The notes beneath the pieces are model-generated. The model did not search any database. It saw only the letters and a list, made by a program, of their open reading frames with translations, and had not been told where the DNA came from. Made by a program: the position numbers and the translations under genes. A stretch of 64,000 nucleotides of DNA from Pseudorhodoplanes sinuspersici (GTDB lineage Bacteria; Pseudomonadota; Alphaproteobacteria; Rhizobiales; Xanthobacteraceae), in NCBI RefSeq assembly GCF_002119765.1, contig NZ_CP021112.1, positions 5,326,501 through 5,390,500 of the forward strand, given 5' to 3'. The stretch's first letter is position 1. Every line of letters begins with the position of its first letter. Shown here piece after piece: positions 18,131 through 26,899 of this stretch.

Positions 18131-19261
18131 ATGATCTCTCTCTCGGTTATTGAAACGCCCGCTGCCGTCGTCGACGTTGCACGCATGCAGCGCAATATCG
18201 CCCGCATGCAGGACCGGATGAATGCTTTGGGCGTCACTTTCCGTCCCCACGTCAAGACGACCAAATGCGTCGCTGTTGCCGACAGGCAGCGCGCCGCTGG
18301 CGCGAACGGCATCACCGTCTCGACCCTGCGCGAAGCCGAGGAGTTTTTTGCCGCGGGCTACGACGACATTCTCTACGCGGTCTGCATCGCTCCGCACAGG
18401 CTCCGCCGGGCCCAAGGACTGCGCGATCAGGGCTGCCGTCTCAAAATTCTGGTCGACTCGGTCGAGGCTGCGCTAGCCGTCGTCGAGGCGCAGTCGCATC
18501 GCGATCCTTTCGAAGTCCTGATCGAAGTCGATACTGACGGGCACCGCTCAGGTGTGGGCCCCGAGGATGAGCGGCTCATCGAGATCGGTCGCATTCTTCA
18601 CGCCGGTGGCGCCACACTTTGCGGCGTGCTGACTCATGCCGGCAATTCCTATGAACTCAACGATCCCGAGGCCTTGGAGCGCTTGGCGGAGCAGGAGCGT
18701 ACCTTGAGCGTGCGCGCGGCCGAACGGCTTCGTGCTGCTGGCCTTCCCTGCCCGGTCGTGAGCGTCGGATCCACCCCGACAGCGCTGTCCGCCCGCGCCT
18801 TGGACGGCGTTACGGAAGTGCGCTGCGGCGTATATGTGTTCTTCGATCTGTTCATGACGAATGTCGGCGTCTGCGCGATTGACGATATTGCCCTTTCCGT
18901 GCTGACGACCGTGGTGGGCCATCAGTCGGAAAAAGGCTGGATCATCGTCGATGCCGGATGGATGGCGATGAGCCGAGACCGCGGCACTGCTCGTCAGCGC
19001 CATGATTACGGATACGGGATCGCGTGCGACTTAGAGGGGCACCTGCTCAAGGGAGACTTGGTCATGATCGCGGCAAATCAGGAACATGGTATCCTCGCCG
19101 CGACGAACGGACGTCTCATCTCTCTTGAAAATCGCTTCCCGATCGGCACACGACTTCGAATACTCCCGAATCACGCCTGTGCAACCGGAGCGCAATTCTC
19201 CGAATATCATGCCGCCACGGGCAACGGCATTGAAACGTGGCGGAGGTTTAATGGCTGGTGA
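18131..19261 (+). CDS. DSD1-type PLP enzyme (D-threonine aldolase / D-serine dehydratase-like)
   Basis: A 376-residue fold-type III PLP enzyme. The N-terminal alanine-racemase-like barrel has FRPHVKTTK (His40, Lys42, Lys45) with the Schiff-base lysine, and the C-terminal domain carries the zinc motif PNHACAT (His348, Cys350), the pair used by D-serine dehydratase and metal-activated D-threonine aldolases. Also typical are [13 protein letters not shown] and SVGSTPTA. Reactions in the family are D-threonine to glycine plus acetaldehyde, D-serine to pyruvate plus ammonia, and beta-hydroxyaspartate cleavage. The neighbouring RidA favours a dehydratase that releases an enamine. Confidence 0.9.
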   Translation: MISLSVIETPAAVVDVARMQRNIARMQDRMNALGVTFRPHVKTTKCVAVADRQRAAGANGITVSTLREAEEFFAAGYDDILYAVCIAPHRLRRAQGLRDQGCRLKILVDSVEAALAVVEAQSHRDPFEVLIEVDTDGHRSGVGPEDERLIEIGRILHAGGATLCGVLTHAGNSYELNDPEALERLAEQERTLSVRAAERLRAAGLPCPVVSVGSTPTALSARALDGVTEVRCGVYVFFDLFMTNVGVCAIDDIALSVLTTVVGHQSEKGWIIVDAGWMAMSRDRGTARQRHDYGYGIACDLEGHLLKGDLVMIAANQEHGILAATNGRLISLENRFPIGTRLRILPNHACATGAQFSEYHAATGNGIETWRRFNGW

Positions 19262-19637
19262 CATTGATTACCTGGAACCTCACGGAATGGCGGCTCCTGG
19301 CGGGCACTACAGTCATGCTGTGAAAGCCGGTGCTCTTGTTTTTGTGTCTGGACAATTGCCGATCTCCGCCAATGGTGAGAGGCTTGCTGACAAGGACTTT
19401 CAGACCCAAGTGCGTCAGGCATTGGCCAATCTCGCGACGGCCTTGAAGGCGGCAAACAGCGTTGTCGACAAGCTCATTCATGTTCGCGTCTACGTCACGG
19501 ACATCAATGACTGGCCGGTCTTCGACAAACTCTATTCCGAATGGATCGGCGCCGTCCGGCCAGCCCGCGCGGTCGTTCCCGTCCCGACGTTGCATTACGG
19601 CTTTCGTGTCGAGATCGAAGCCGTGGCAACCATCTGA
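19251..19637 (+). CDS. RidA family enamine/imine deaminase
   Basis: A 128-residue RidA (YjgF/YER057c/UK114) protein. [20 protein letters not shown] opens the family fold, followed by [30 protein letters not shown] and [12 protein letters not shown] with the arginine that binds the substrate carboxylate. RidA hydrolyses reactive 2-aminoacrylate made by serine/threonine dehydratases, which fits its position after the DSD1-type enzyme. The ATG at 19251 overlaps the previous gene by 11 bases and has GGAGG 5 bases upstream. One base after its stop the panB-derived sequence begins. Confidence 0.93.
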   Translation: MAGDIDYLEPHGMAAPGGHYSHAVKAGALVFVSGQLPISANGERLADKDFQTQVRQALANLATALKAANSVVDKLIHVRVYVTDINDWPVFDKLYSEWIGAVRPARAVVPVPTLHYGFRVEIEAVATI

Positions 19638-19638
19638 A

Positions 19639-19765
19639 GCCGCCGAGGCAAAGGCCTGCTCCTTCGAGGACTCGTAAGAGCCGAACGGCATATCGACCAC
19701 CACCAGCGCCCGCTTTGAGCCACGCATGACCGCATGGCCCTGACGGACACAGGTGCTACTCCCCG
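19639..19765 (-). pseudogene. panB: Truncated duplicate of the panB 5' region
   Basis: Bases 19639-19742 match 15095-15198 inside panB with only two differences in 104 bases, both at third codon positions and both silent. The match then jumps over about 205 bases and resumes at 19743-19765 with the panB start codon and leader (15404-15426). Weaker similarity to the panB upstream region (GTTAGCGGATT, GATGGGAAGGG) continues to about 19827. Both copies point the same way, so they are direct repeats around the LysR-to-RidA cassette. The fragment has no start-to-stop function. Confidence 0.92.
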
Positions 19766-19890
19766 TCGGGACTGAACAGGCATGAGCCGAAGAGCGAGTT
19801 AGCGGATTGGCGGGAGGATGGGAAGGGATCACAAAGCAGCGGCAACCCGGCAAGCGTGGTGAGGCCCCCCGTTAGCCATGCGCGGCGAGA

Positions 19891-20205
19891 TCACTTCTCG
19901 CCATGTCCGATGTCGTCGCAATCCCGTTGCACAGACCGGATGGCGGCATTGATATCGTAGCGCGTCACGCCGATGTCCCGCAGCAGCCGATCGTCATAGC
20001 CATTCAGTTCGCGCAGCGATTGCAGCTTGCGCAACCGCGATATCCTGCGCGCGAGATACACCCTGATGGACGCAAAACACGCGCGAAGATCGCGCAAGAT
20101 CATCTGCGATCGAACGACACGCGCGCGGTATATGAGGTCATACGGCGCAATGCGTCCTGAACGCAGATCCGCCTGCAGCTTCTCGTAGTCGGATTTCTGA
20201 TCCAT
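19891..20205 (-). CDS. DUF1127 domain protein
   Basis: A 104-residue basic protein. The C-terminal block LQSLRELNGYDDRLLRDIGVTRYDINAAI is the DUF1127 (YjiS-like) motif, LxxLdDrlLxDIGlsR. Small DUF1127 proteins in alphaproteobacteria contribute to RNA metabolism and to phosphate or carbon regulation. The start at ATG 20205 (MDQKSDYEKLQADL) is preferred; the frame is open further upstream but without family features. It was probably the original upstream neighbour of panB before the cassette arrived. Confidence 0.88.
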   Translation of the reverse strand: MDQKSDYEKLQADLRSGRIAPYDLIYRARVVRSQMILRDLRACFASIRVYLARRISRLRKLQSLRELNGYDDRLLRDIGVTRYDINAAIRSVQRDCDDIGHGEK

Positions 20206-20333
20206 CGTAACGCCGCGCTTGCCTCCACTGGCACGGCGCAGATTAGAGGCAGGACGTTTTCCCGGCGCATGAAGATATCTGCGTGATGCTTGAATAGAAT
20301 TTGGCGACCGGATGGCGCCGGGCCACGCAGCGC

Positions 20334-21245
20334 TCAAAGACGGCTTGCGGCCTTGCCCGACTTCATCACCTTCAGTTCATTCAAAAGCCATTGCCGGAAT
20401 AGTCGCGCTTCCGGACGCTCGAACACCAGTTCCGAACCGATCAGCCAGTAGCAGGCCTTGGCCGGGCGGCTATGCGCAAGCGTCATCAGATCGCCCTTCT
20501 CCAGATCATCATTGATCAAAGGCTTGTGTCCGAGCGCGATGCCGAGACCTGCAATCGCGGCTTCGATCGCCAGGCGAATGGTATCGACTTGCACGAAACC
20601 ATTGCCGGCGCTCGACCTTGGATAGTCCGTCGTCAGCCAGGACGACCAATCCTCAGTAATGCCTCTGACGGTGATGAACGGTCCTGCCGACAAGATCTCG
20701 CTTTCGTTCCGCGATGCGCGCTGAAAGAAGCCCGGAGAACAGACCGGCACAATTTCTTCGTTGATGAGCCGCAGCCAGGTTTGCCGGGAAGCCGGTTTGA
20801 CGGCCCGCCGTATCGCGAGATCGACACCGATGAGATCGGTTTCGATATTCTGCCGAACGGTATCAAGGTCGATGCGGATATCGGGATAACGCTCGGCAAA
20901 GCCACGAATGCGCGGCATGAGCCAGCGGCTGCCGAACGTCGGTGCGATGCTGAGCGAGAGAGTTCCTTGCGCCTTGCGGCCGGGCACGCGCGCCGTCGCA
21001 TCATGCAGGAGATCGAGCACGCCGCGAACGCGCTCGGCATAAGTGAGAGCGTCGAAGGTCGGCGTCAGTGCGCGCGTCTCACGGATAAACAGCGGCGAGC
21101 CGAACCATGCCTCGAGCGTCTGAATGCTGTGGCTGACGGCGCTGGCGGTCACGTTGAGTTCTTCCGCCGCGCGCTTGAAGCTTTTCAGCCGCGTCGCCGC
21201 TTCAAAAAAGCGCAGTGTATTCAGCGGGGGCATGTCAGCCTTCAT
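20334..21245 (-). CDS. LysR family regulator, GcvA-like (downstream of a tandem pair)
   Basis: A 303-residue LysR protein: MPPLNTLRFFEAATRLKSFK, AAEELNVTASAVSHSIQTLE and a GcvA-type effector domain (PTFGSRWLMPRIRGFAERYP). Its start overlaps the stop of the next LysR gene by 4 bases, so the two are translated together. An internal ATG at 21233 is the likelier start by homology. The C-terminal sequence (CYWLIGSELVFERPEARLFRQWL) is shared in pattern with its neighbour, which implies an old tandem duplication. Confidence 0.92.
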   Translation of the reverse strand: MKADMPPLNTLRFFEAATRLKSFKRAAEELNVTASAVSHSIQTLEAWFGSPLFIRETRALTPTFDALTYAERVRGVLDLLHDATARVPGRKAQGTLSLSIAPTFGSRWLMPRIRGFAERYPDIRIDLDTVRQNIETDLIGVDLAIRRAVKPASRQTWLRLINEEIVPVCSPGFFQRASRNESEILSAGPFITVRGITEDWSSWLTTDYPRSSAGNGFVQVDTIRLAIEAAIAGLGIALGHKPLINDDLEKGDLMTLAHSRPAKACYWLIGSELVFERPEARLFRQWLLNELKVMKSGKAASRL

Positions 21246-22189
21246 CGGCCATTCTCCGATAATGGGCTCGCAAGATCGCTTTGCAAGGTCTCATGGAGTA
21301 TCGCGGCGGCGTTGGATTGAATGCGTTGCAATTCGCCGCGAAGCCAGGCCGTGAAGGCTTTCACCTCCGGCCGCTGCAGCGATTGCTCGGTCGCGACCAG
21401 CCAATAGGCGTGTTTGCAATTGGCAACGATAGCGCTGCACGGCACCAGCCTGCGGCCGAACTCCCTGACGACGCCGGGAAGACGCCCGATCGCAATCCCG
21501 ACGCCTTGCGCGGCGGCGTCGAGCGCCATCTGACTGGTGTCGACCCGAAATCCGCGATCGATTTGCGACGGCGGCAGACCCGCTGTCTGCAACCACGCGG
21601 CCCAATCGTCCTTCACACCGGTCGTATGGATCAAGGCGTCGGAAGTGAACCCCGCTTCCGCCGACATGGTGAAGTCAGGCGACCGAACCGGGATGAGTTG
21701 CTCGGTCAGGAGTTTCTCCGCGATCAATCCATCCCATACGCCGCTGCCCAGACGAATACCAAGATGGAAGCCGCCCTTTTCGAGATCGAGAACATCATGA
21801 CTGGTATCGATGCTGAGGCTTAAGGACGGATAGAGTTTCTGGAAGCCGGGCAGGCTTGGCAACAGGAGTTGCGTGGCGAACGTCGGCACGACGGTGAGGC
21901 GGATCGTTTCAGCCGTCTTGCGGCTTAAAAGTGCGGCGTCGGCTGCGGTCAGCAATCGCAATGCGGACGAGACCGCCTCCAGGTAGTCGCGTCCCGACGG
22001 CGTCAATGCCATTTGGCCGCGGCGGCGAGCGAAAAGCGGTGACCCAAGCCAGTCTTCGAGCGCCTGAATGCCATGGGTGACGGCGCTGGGTGTGACGCCA
22101 AGCTCCCGAGCGGCAGCCTTGAAACTCCCCCGGCGTCCGGCTGCCTCAAACAGGAGAAGCGTGCTTAGGGGTGGCAAGCGATAAGACAT
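21242..22189 (-). CDS. LysR family regulator, GcvA-like (upstream of a tandem pair)
   Basis: A 315-residue LysR protein: YRLPPLSTLLLFEAAGRRGS, ARELGVTPSAVTHGIQALED and an effector domain PTFATQLLLPSLPGFQKLYP. It is the first gene of a leftward pair with a second LysR and is divergent from the enoyl-CoA hydratase gene, the probable regulated neighbour. The ATG at 22189 is chosen because MSYRLPP matches the usual GcvA-like N-terminus; the longer open frame adds unlike residues. Confidence 0.92.
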   Translation of the reverse strand: MSYRLPPLSTLLLFEAAGRRGSFKAAARELGVTPSAVTHGIQALEDWLGSPLFARRRGQMALTPSGRDYLEAVSSALRLLTAADAALLSRKTAETIRLTVVPTFATQLLLPSLPGFQKLYPSLSLSIDTSHDVLDLEKGGFHLGIRLGSGVWDGLIAEKLLTEQLIPVRSPDFTMSAEAGFTSDALIHTTGVKDDWAAWLQTAGLPPSQIDRGFRVDTSQMALDAAAQGVGIAIGRLPGVVREFGRRLVPCSAIVANCKHAYWLVATEQSLQRPEVKAFTAWLRGELQRIQSNAAAILHETLQSDLASPLSENGR

Positions 22190-22419
22190 GAAGATTCCGC
22201 GACGTGACCCGCTCTGCACATCATATCCTCCGCTCGCCTTCAGATGAAATCGTTGCAATTAGCGCGCAGTTTTTCTCATCACCGCCGCTCCGCTGGCGGC
22301 GCGTCATCCCCTCCGCGACCGGGCGGAAAGCCAAGCTCTGCTCTTGCGCGGTTGAGCAGGCTTCGCTTGTCGGTTCTCCACGCCAACGCCAGTGTCGCTG
22401 TCCTTTCGTGGAGACCGCC

Positions 22420-23211
22420 ATGTCAAACACCATTCTTTTCGAGATCAGCGAGGGGATTGCAACGCTGACGCTGAACCGCCCGACCCGCCTCAATGCCATC
22501 AATTACGCGATGGCGGACGAGATCATGGAAGCGCTTGACGCAATCGAAACAGACCGGGCGATCCGGGCCGTCATCCTGACCGGCGCAGGCGATCGCGCCT
22601 TCTCGGCCGGCGCGGACATATCCGAATTTGCCAAATCGGTGCGGGACGGCCCTGCCCCAGCCATCCGCGATTTTGTACGGCGCGGCCAGGCTATGACGGC
22701 AAGGATGGAGGCCTTTCCCAAACCCATCATTGCGGCTGTCAATGGCCTGGCGTTTGGCGGCGGATGCGAAATCACCGAAGCCATCCACCTTGCCATCGCA
22801 AGCGACCGAGCGCTGTTCGCAAAGCCGGAAATCAAGCTTGGCATGCCCCCGACATTCGGTGGCACGCAGAGACTGTCCCGTCTTGCCGGCCGCAAACGCG
22901 CGCTTCAACTCCTGCTGACCGGCGAGACATTCTCACCCGAACACGCCCTGGCGTGCGGCCTTGTGAACAAGGTCGTGCCGCACGCGGACCTGATGTCTGC
23001 AACACGATCTCTCGCCATGCAGATCATGGCCTTCTCGCCGCTCGCCGTCGCCAGCATCATTACGGCGGTCTCGCGCGGCCTGAATATGTCGATTGCTGAA
23101 GGCTTGCAGATGGAAAGCGAGCAATTCGCGCGCATGGCGCCGACCCATGATCTGAGAGAAGGCCTGGACGCCTGGATCGAACGGCGGCAGCCTTCATTCG
23201 CGGGGTGTTGA
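22420..23211 (+). CDS. Enoyl-CoA hydratase/isomerase family protein
   Basis: A 263-residue crotonase-fold enzyme. Oxyanion-hole segments are AFSAGADISEF and NGLAFGGGCEITEAIHLAIA, with the usual KPEIKLGMPPTFGGTQRL following, where the second catalytic Glu of hydratases is normally found. The position and length fit enoyl-CoA hydratase (beta-oxidation or aromatic acid breakdown). The start MSNTILFEI at 22420 is preferred; about 70 further in-frame codons upstream look non-coding. Divergent from the LysR pair with 230 bases between. Confidence 0.93.
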   Translation: MSNTILFEISEGIATLTLNRPTRLNAINYAMADEIMEALDAIETDRAIRAVILTGAGDRAFSAGADISEFAKSVRDGPAPAIRDFVRRGQAMTARMEAFPKPIIAAVNGLAFGGGCEITEAIHLAIASDRALFAKPEIKLGMPPTFGGTQRLSRLAGRKRALQLLLTGETFSPEHALACGLVNKVVPHADLMSATRSLAMQIMAFSPLAVASIITAVSRGLNMSIAEGLQMESEQFARMAPTHDLREGLDAWIERRQPSFAGC

Positions 23212-23249
23212 CTTCGGGCATTACCGGCACACTAACAGACGACGAACAT

Positions 23250-23735
23250 TCAGCCGCGGCGTGCCGCCTCGATTGCGGCAACGTCAATTTTCTTCATGGT
23301 CATCATCGCCGTGAACGCGCGCTTGGCTTCATCGCCGCCGGCCGCCATCGCTTCGGTCAAAACGCGCGGCGTAATCTGCCAGGAAATGCCCCACTTGTCC
23401 TTGCACCAGCCGCACGCATTCTCCTGACCGCCATTGCCGACGATCGCGTTCCAGTAGCGGTCGGTTTCCTCCTGATCATCGGTCGCGACCTGGAATGAGA
23501 AGGCTTCGCTATGTTTGAACGCAGGGCCGCCGTTCAGACCAAGACAGGGGATGCCGAGCACGGTGAAGTCCACGATCAGAACATCGCCCTTCTTTCCGCT
23601 AGGATAATCGGTCGGCGCATGGTGCACAGCGATGAGAGCGCTGTCGGGAAAGGTGGCCGCATAGAAGCGGGCCGCAGCCTCGGCGTCCTTCTCATACCAC
23701 AGGCAGATTGTGTTCTTGGCGATTGTCTTGGACAT
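23250..23735 (-). CDS. VOC family (PhnB/glyoxalase-like) protein
   Basis: A 161-residue protein: NTICLWYEKDAEAAARFYAA, FTVLGIPCLGLNGGPAFKHS, EAFSFQVATDDQEETDRYWN and CGWCKDKWGISWQITPRVL. These are the features of the PhnB-like VOC group (formerly labelled 3-demethylubiquinone-9 methyltransferase). The metal-site residues of true glyoxalases are not complete and the function is unknown. The ATG at 23735 has AGGAGAG upstream; the open frame is longer but unlike the family. It converges with the enoyl-CoA hydratase gene. Confidence 0.9.
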   Translation of the reverse strand: MSKTIAKNTICLWYEKDAEAAARFYAATFPDSALIAVHHAPTDYPSGKKGDVLIVDFTVLGIPCLGLNGGPAFKHSEAFSFQVATDDQEETDRYWNAIVGNGGQENACGWCKDKWGISWQITPRVLTEAMAAGGDEAKRAFTAMMTMKKIDVAAIEAARRG

Positions 23736-23832
23736 GGCTTGGCGCTCTCCTTTTGCAAATCTTACCCTGTCTAAGATGGCTGGCAGGTGAGACCGTTTCA
23801 CGACGGCTTTGGGCAAATCTCCCCATAGCGTG

Positions 23833-24417
23833 TTAGCGCGGCATCACCGGCACACCAATCACGGCCGGGTGGAACCAGAACGCCAGCACGAGATAGACCA
23901 GCGTGCCGACGATCACCGCGGCGACATCGCGCGGCCAGCCGCCGACAGGAATGGACGGCGCGCCGGCATCGGTCCGGCGTTTCAGCGAGATGCGATCATA
24001 CACCGCCCAGGCGAGGATTGATCCGAACAGGATGATCGAACCGAGATCGCCATTGGCGAGAAGATGTGCGAGCGCCCACAGTTTCACACCCGCCAGCATC
24101 GGATGCTTGAGCACGCGCTTGATGTTGCCGGGGATATAGGCCGCGACGATCATGATGATTGCCGGCCACACCAGCACCAATGCCAGATGCCGCGTCCAGA
24201 CCGGCGGAGACCAGACGTTGATCCATTCGCTGGCGCGGTACCACGCAAAGCCATAAGCGATCAGCACAATGCCGATGGCCGACAGGATCGAGAAGCCGAT
24301 CTTGTAGGGCCCCTCGCCGATCCGCGCGATCAGGTTCGCGCGTGCTTGCCTCTGCGTGACGAAGACATGCGGCGCGATGAAAACGATGAGCCCGAGAACG
24401 AGTGTGACAAGACCCAT
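23833..24417 (-). CDS. NnrU family membrane protein
   Basis: A 194-residue protein with about five membrane segments: GLVTLVLGLIVFIAPHVFV, IGFSILSAIGIVLIAYGFAW, HLALVLVWPAIIMIVAAYIP, LGSIILFGSILAWAVYD and VAAVIVGTLVYLVLAFWF. HPMLAGVKLWALAHLLANGD is the NnrU family signature. NnrU is linked to nitric oxide and nitrite respiration in some bacteria, but family members are widespread without denitrification genes, and none lie here. Confidence 0.93.
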   Translation of the reverse strand: MGLVTLVLGLIVFIAPHVFVTQRQARANLIARIGEGPYKIGFSILSAIGIVLIAYGFAWYRASEWINVWSPPVWTRHLALVLVWPAIIMIVAAYIPGNIKRVLKHPMLAGVKLWALAHLLANGDLGSIILFGSILAWAVYDRISLKRRTDAGAPSIPVGGWPRDVAAVIVGTLVYLVLAFWFHPAVIGVPVMPR

Positions 24418-24514
24418 GCAGCCCCCGGCCGATCCAGATTGGAATAGCTCCAGTTAGGCGATGCGCGCGCAGGACGCAAGCAACACGAGGGATTTGAGCG
24501 GCTATGCCGAGAAC

Positions 24515-25684
24515 CTAGTGCGAGAAATCAACGACGGTCAGATCGAGCGGCAAGACATTGCGCAGTTGCTGCGCGGGCGATACCTGCGTCAGCGTCATTG
24601 GTAAGCCGGTTTCGGCAGCCTTATCAAAATCGGCGGTGCCGGCCTTGTCGATCGCGGTCAGCGTGAAATCATCAAACACATAAGGAATGCCATTCGACAT
24701 CAGCGGACTCGGGCCATCCATGACGTGCAGATGAAGATGAGGCTCCTGGCTGTTGCCGGTGTTGCCGACTTTGCCGAGGACCATGCCGCGCTTCACACTA
24801 TCGCCCGCCTTGACCGTGACGCTGCCGGGCTGCATGTGCGCATAGTTCACGTAAGCCCCGCCACCGATATCAAGCACGACAAAATTGCCGTCGACCTCGT
24901 CGACCGGCAGCCCTTCCGGCAAAGCGCCGGGCACCTGCTCTTTCAGATCGTTGCGGGACGACACGACCTTGCCGTCGGCGACCGCATGGACCTCGCGGCC
25001 GAAAATATTGTAGCTCGTCACGCGCTTCGGATCGCCCTTGAGAAGACGACCTTCACCATCAATCTGCTCCCAATCGATGGCGAAGCGCTGCGCCAGGAAA
25101 AACTGTCCATTCAGCGGCAACAGCGCACGGACATGCCTGATGGTGTCGCAACATCCGTCACCTGCCACGAATCCCTTGCCTCGCAGCGGCGCGCCGATCA
25201 CCACCGGCGCACGATCGATCACCTGAACCGGCGCAACCGTGATTTCGAAGTCACGGCCGAGTTGTGTCAATGCGCCCGAAATGCGGTGAACCAGCACCTT
25301 GGGCAGTGGATCGCTCAAATCGCTTTCAACGTGAAGAAACACCACGCCGAACTGACCGGTCCCAAGTTCGGACGATTCCGCCCCGCGCCGACCGCCAAGG
25401 GAGAGCCGTTTGGACAAGGCGTCCTGGTCGAGCTTGAGCAGAACCTTATCGCTCGATGGATTGACGACTTCGATCTGCTTGACCTGCACGGCATCGGGCG
25501 TGGCATTGCCAAGGCGCAATTCGTAAACGAGATGCCTTTTACCGTCGGATCCTGTTACTGGCCACGGCGCGGAAAGAACATCAGCGACCAGCGGCGTCAG
25601 CACAGGCTCCGCGGCGATCACGACCAAAGGTGAAAAGAAAAGAACCGCGAACAAGGCAAGGGCAATGCGCAACAGCGAGACCAT
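24515..25684 (-). CDS. M23 (LytM) domain exported protein
   Basis: A 389-residue protein with a signal peptide (LRIALALFAVLFFSPLVVIA), an N-terminal beta-rich domain and a C-terminal peptidase M23 domain: REVHAVADGKVVSSRNDL, NFVVLDIGGGAYVNYAHMQP, GKVGNTGNSQEPHLHLHVMD. The HxH zinc pair is present near residue 317, but the first motif, usually HxGxD, reads QRFAIDW, keeping Asp and lacking the His. It may therefore be a weak or non-enzymatic peptidoglycan binder, or a subgroup with a different ligand. The ATG at 25684 starts directly before the signal peptide. Confidence 0.88.
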   Translation of the reverse strand: MVSLLRIALALFAVLFFSPLVVIAAEPVLTPLVADVLSAPWPVTGSDGKRHLVYELRLGNATPDAVQVKQIEVVNPSSDKVLLKLDQDALSKRLSLGGRRGAESSELGTGQFGVVFLHVESDLSDPLPKVLVHRISGALTQLGRDFEITVAPVQVIDRAPVVIGAPLRGKGFVAGDGCCDTIRHVRALLPLNGQFFLAQRFAIDWEQIDGEGRLLKGDPKRVTSYNIFGREVHAVADGKVVSSRNDLKEQVPGALPEGLPVDEVDGNFVVLDIGGGAYVNYAHMQPGSVTVKAGDSVKRGMVLGKVGNTGNSQEPHLHLHVMDGPSPLMSNGIPYVFDDFTLTAIDKAGTADFDKAAETGLPMTLTQVSPAQQLRNVLPLDLTVVDFSH

Positions 25685-25807
25685 GGCAATTCGCAATTCT
25701 CTTTTGAAATGGGCGTCGTCGACTATAGGCTCGATCACGGCATGTCCAAATGACAAATTGCAAGATGACGTGGACATGTAGCGATCGACGCCGTTACGCA
25801 TCCCAGA

Positions 25808-26707
25808 TTACATGTCCCATGGCGGCACCGGTGAAAGAAACGCCTCAAGCCGATCGATCAGCGCCACCACAGCAGGAGCGCTCGCGCGGCGCATGGGGCT
25901 GATGGCCTTGATCCACAGATCCGGGATCGGGAAGTCGGTCAGGAGCGGAAGCAAGCGGCCCGACCGCACCATATCCTTGACGATGTAAGCAGAAGCGACA
26001 GCGATACCGCGTCCATTCAGAGCTGCGTCCACCAGCATATGACCGTCGTTGGACGCAAGATGCGGCGTCACCTCGATGGTGATCGGGCCGTGCCGGCCCT
26101 CGAACGACCAGGCATTGCCGGTCGGAATGAAGCTCAGACAATGGTGGTCGATCAGATCGCGCGGATGCGCGGGCATTCCATGTTTGGCGACATAATCCGG
26201 CGATGCACACACCATACGTCGCAGCGGACAGAGCGGTTTTTCCAGCACGCCGGCGAATGTCAAATTCCAGTGCGCTCCGATCGAGACATCAAATCCCTCC
26301 AGCACCGGATCAACGGCCCGGTCCATCAACACGATCTCAAGACGAACCCTTGGAAACGCCTCCTGATAGGCATCGAACACATGCCGCAAATGAAAGAAGG
26401 TCAGCGATGTCGGCGCCTTGATCCGCAGGAAATCTCCGATCTCCTTCGCGTCACGTGAGGGGCCTTTCAAAAGATCATCGAATTCCGCCAGCAAGGGGCG
26501 CGAGCGTTCGAGGTAATGCCGCCCGGCTTCCGTGAGCGTCAGCCGCCGTGTGGTCCGCTCGAACAATGTCGCATGCAATTGATGCTCAAGCTGATTGACG
26601 CGCTTGGTGACGACCGACACGGCCAACCCCAATTCGCGCGCCGCGCGCGAGAAACTGCCGGACTTCGCGGCGGCCTGGAATGCCTTGAAATTGAGATAGG
26701 TATCCAT
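25808..26707 (-). CDS. LysR family transcriptional regulator
   Basis: A 299-residue LysR protein: NFKAFQAAAKSGSFSRAARE, VVTKRVNQLEHQLHATLFER and an effector domain with RVRLEIVLMDRAVDPVLEGF. It is divergent from the FAD-dependent oxidoreductase and Bug receptor genes, with 190 bases between starts, and may regulate them. The ATG at 26707 (MDTYLNF) is preferred over an upstream in-frame start. Confidence 0.92.
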   Translation of the reverse strand: MDTYLNFKAFQAAAKSGSFSRAARELGLAVSVVTKRVNQLEHQLHATLFERTTRRLTLTEAGRHYLERSRPLLAEFDDLLKGPSRDAKEIGDFLRIKAPTSLTFFHLRHVFDAYQEAFPRVRLEIVLMDRAVDPVLEGFDVSIGAHWNLTFAGVLEKPLCPLRRMVCASPDYVAKHGMPAHPRDLIDHHCLSFIPTGNAWSFEGRHGPITIEVTPHLASNDGHMLVDAALNGRGIAVASAYIVKDMVRSGRLLPLLTDFPIPDLWIKAISPMRRASAPAVVALIDRLEAFLSPVPPWDM

Positions 26708-26899
26708 TCCATCTAACTCGTTTCGCACTAGATACTACCTCATTTTGGCCAATTCCGCATCGAAATAAGGGGTGATACTGCCCACCCACGCGCCGGAGAG
26801 CGCCGCCAGGGAGGCTGGATTGATCAGGCGAAACGCCAAACGAACCCTATTGACCTGGCACGCCGGACCGGCCGGGCTCATCATCCCGGATCATCTGCC

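Noticed and set aside
19248-19853. Leftward frame reading through the panB fragment
   Set aside because: Only 35 or so residues match PanB and the rest is antisense to RidA; it is a pseudogene fragment.
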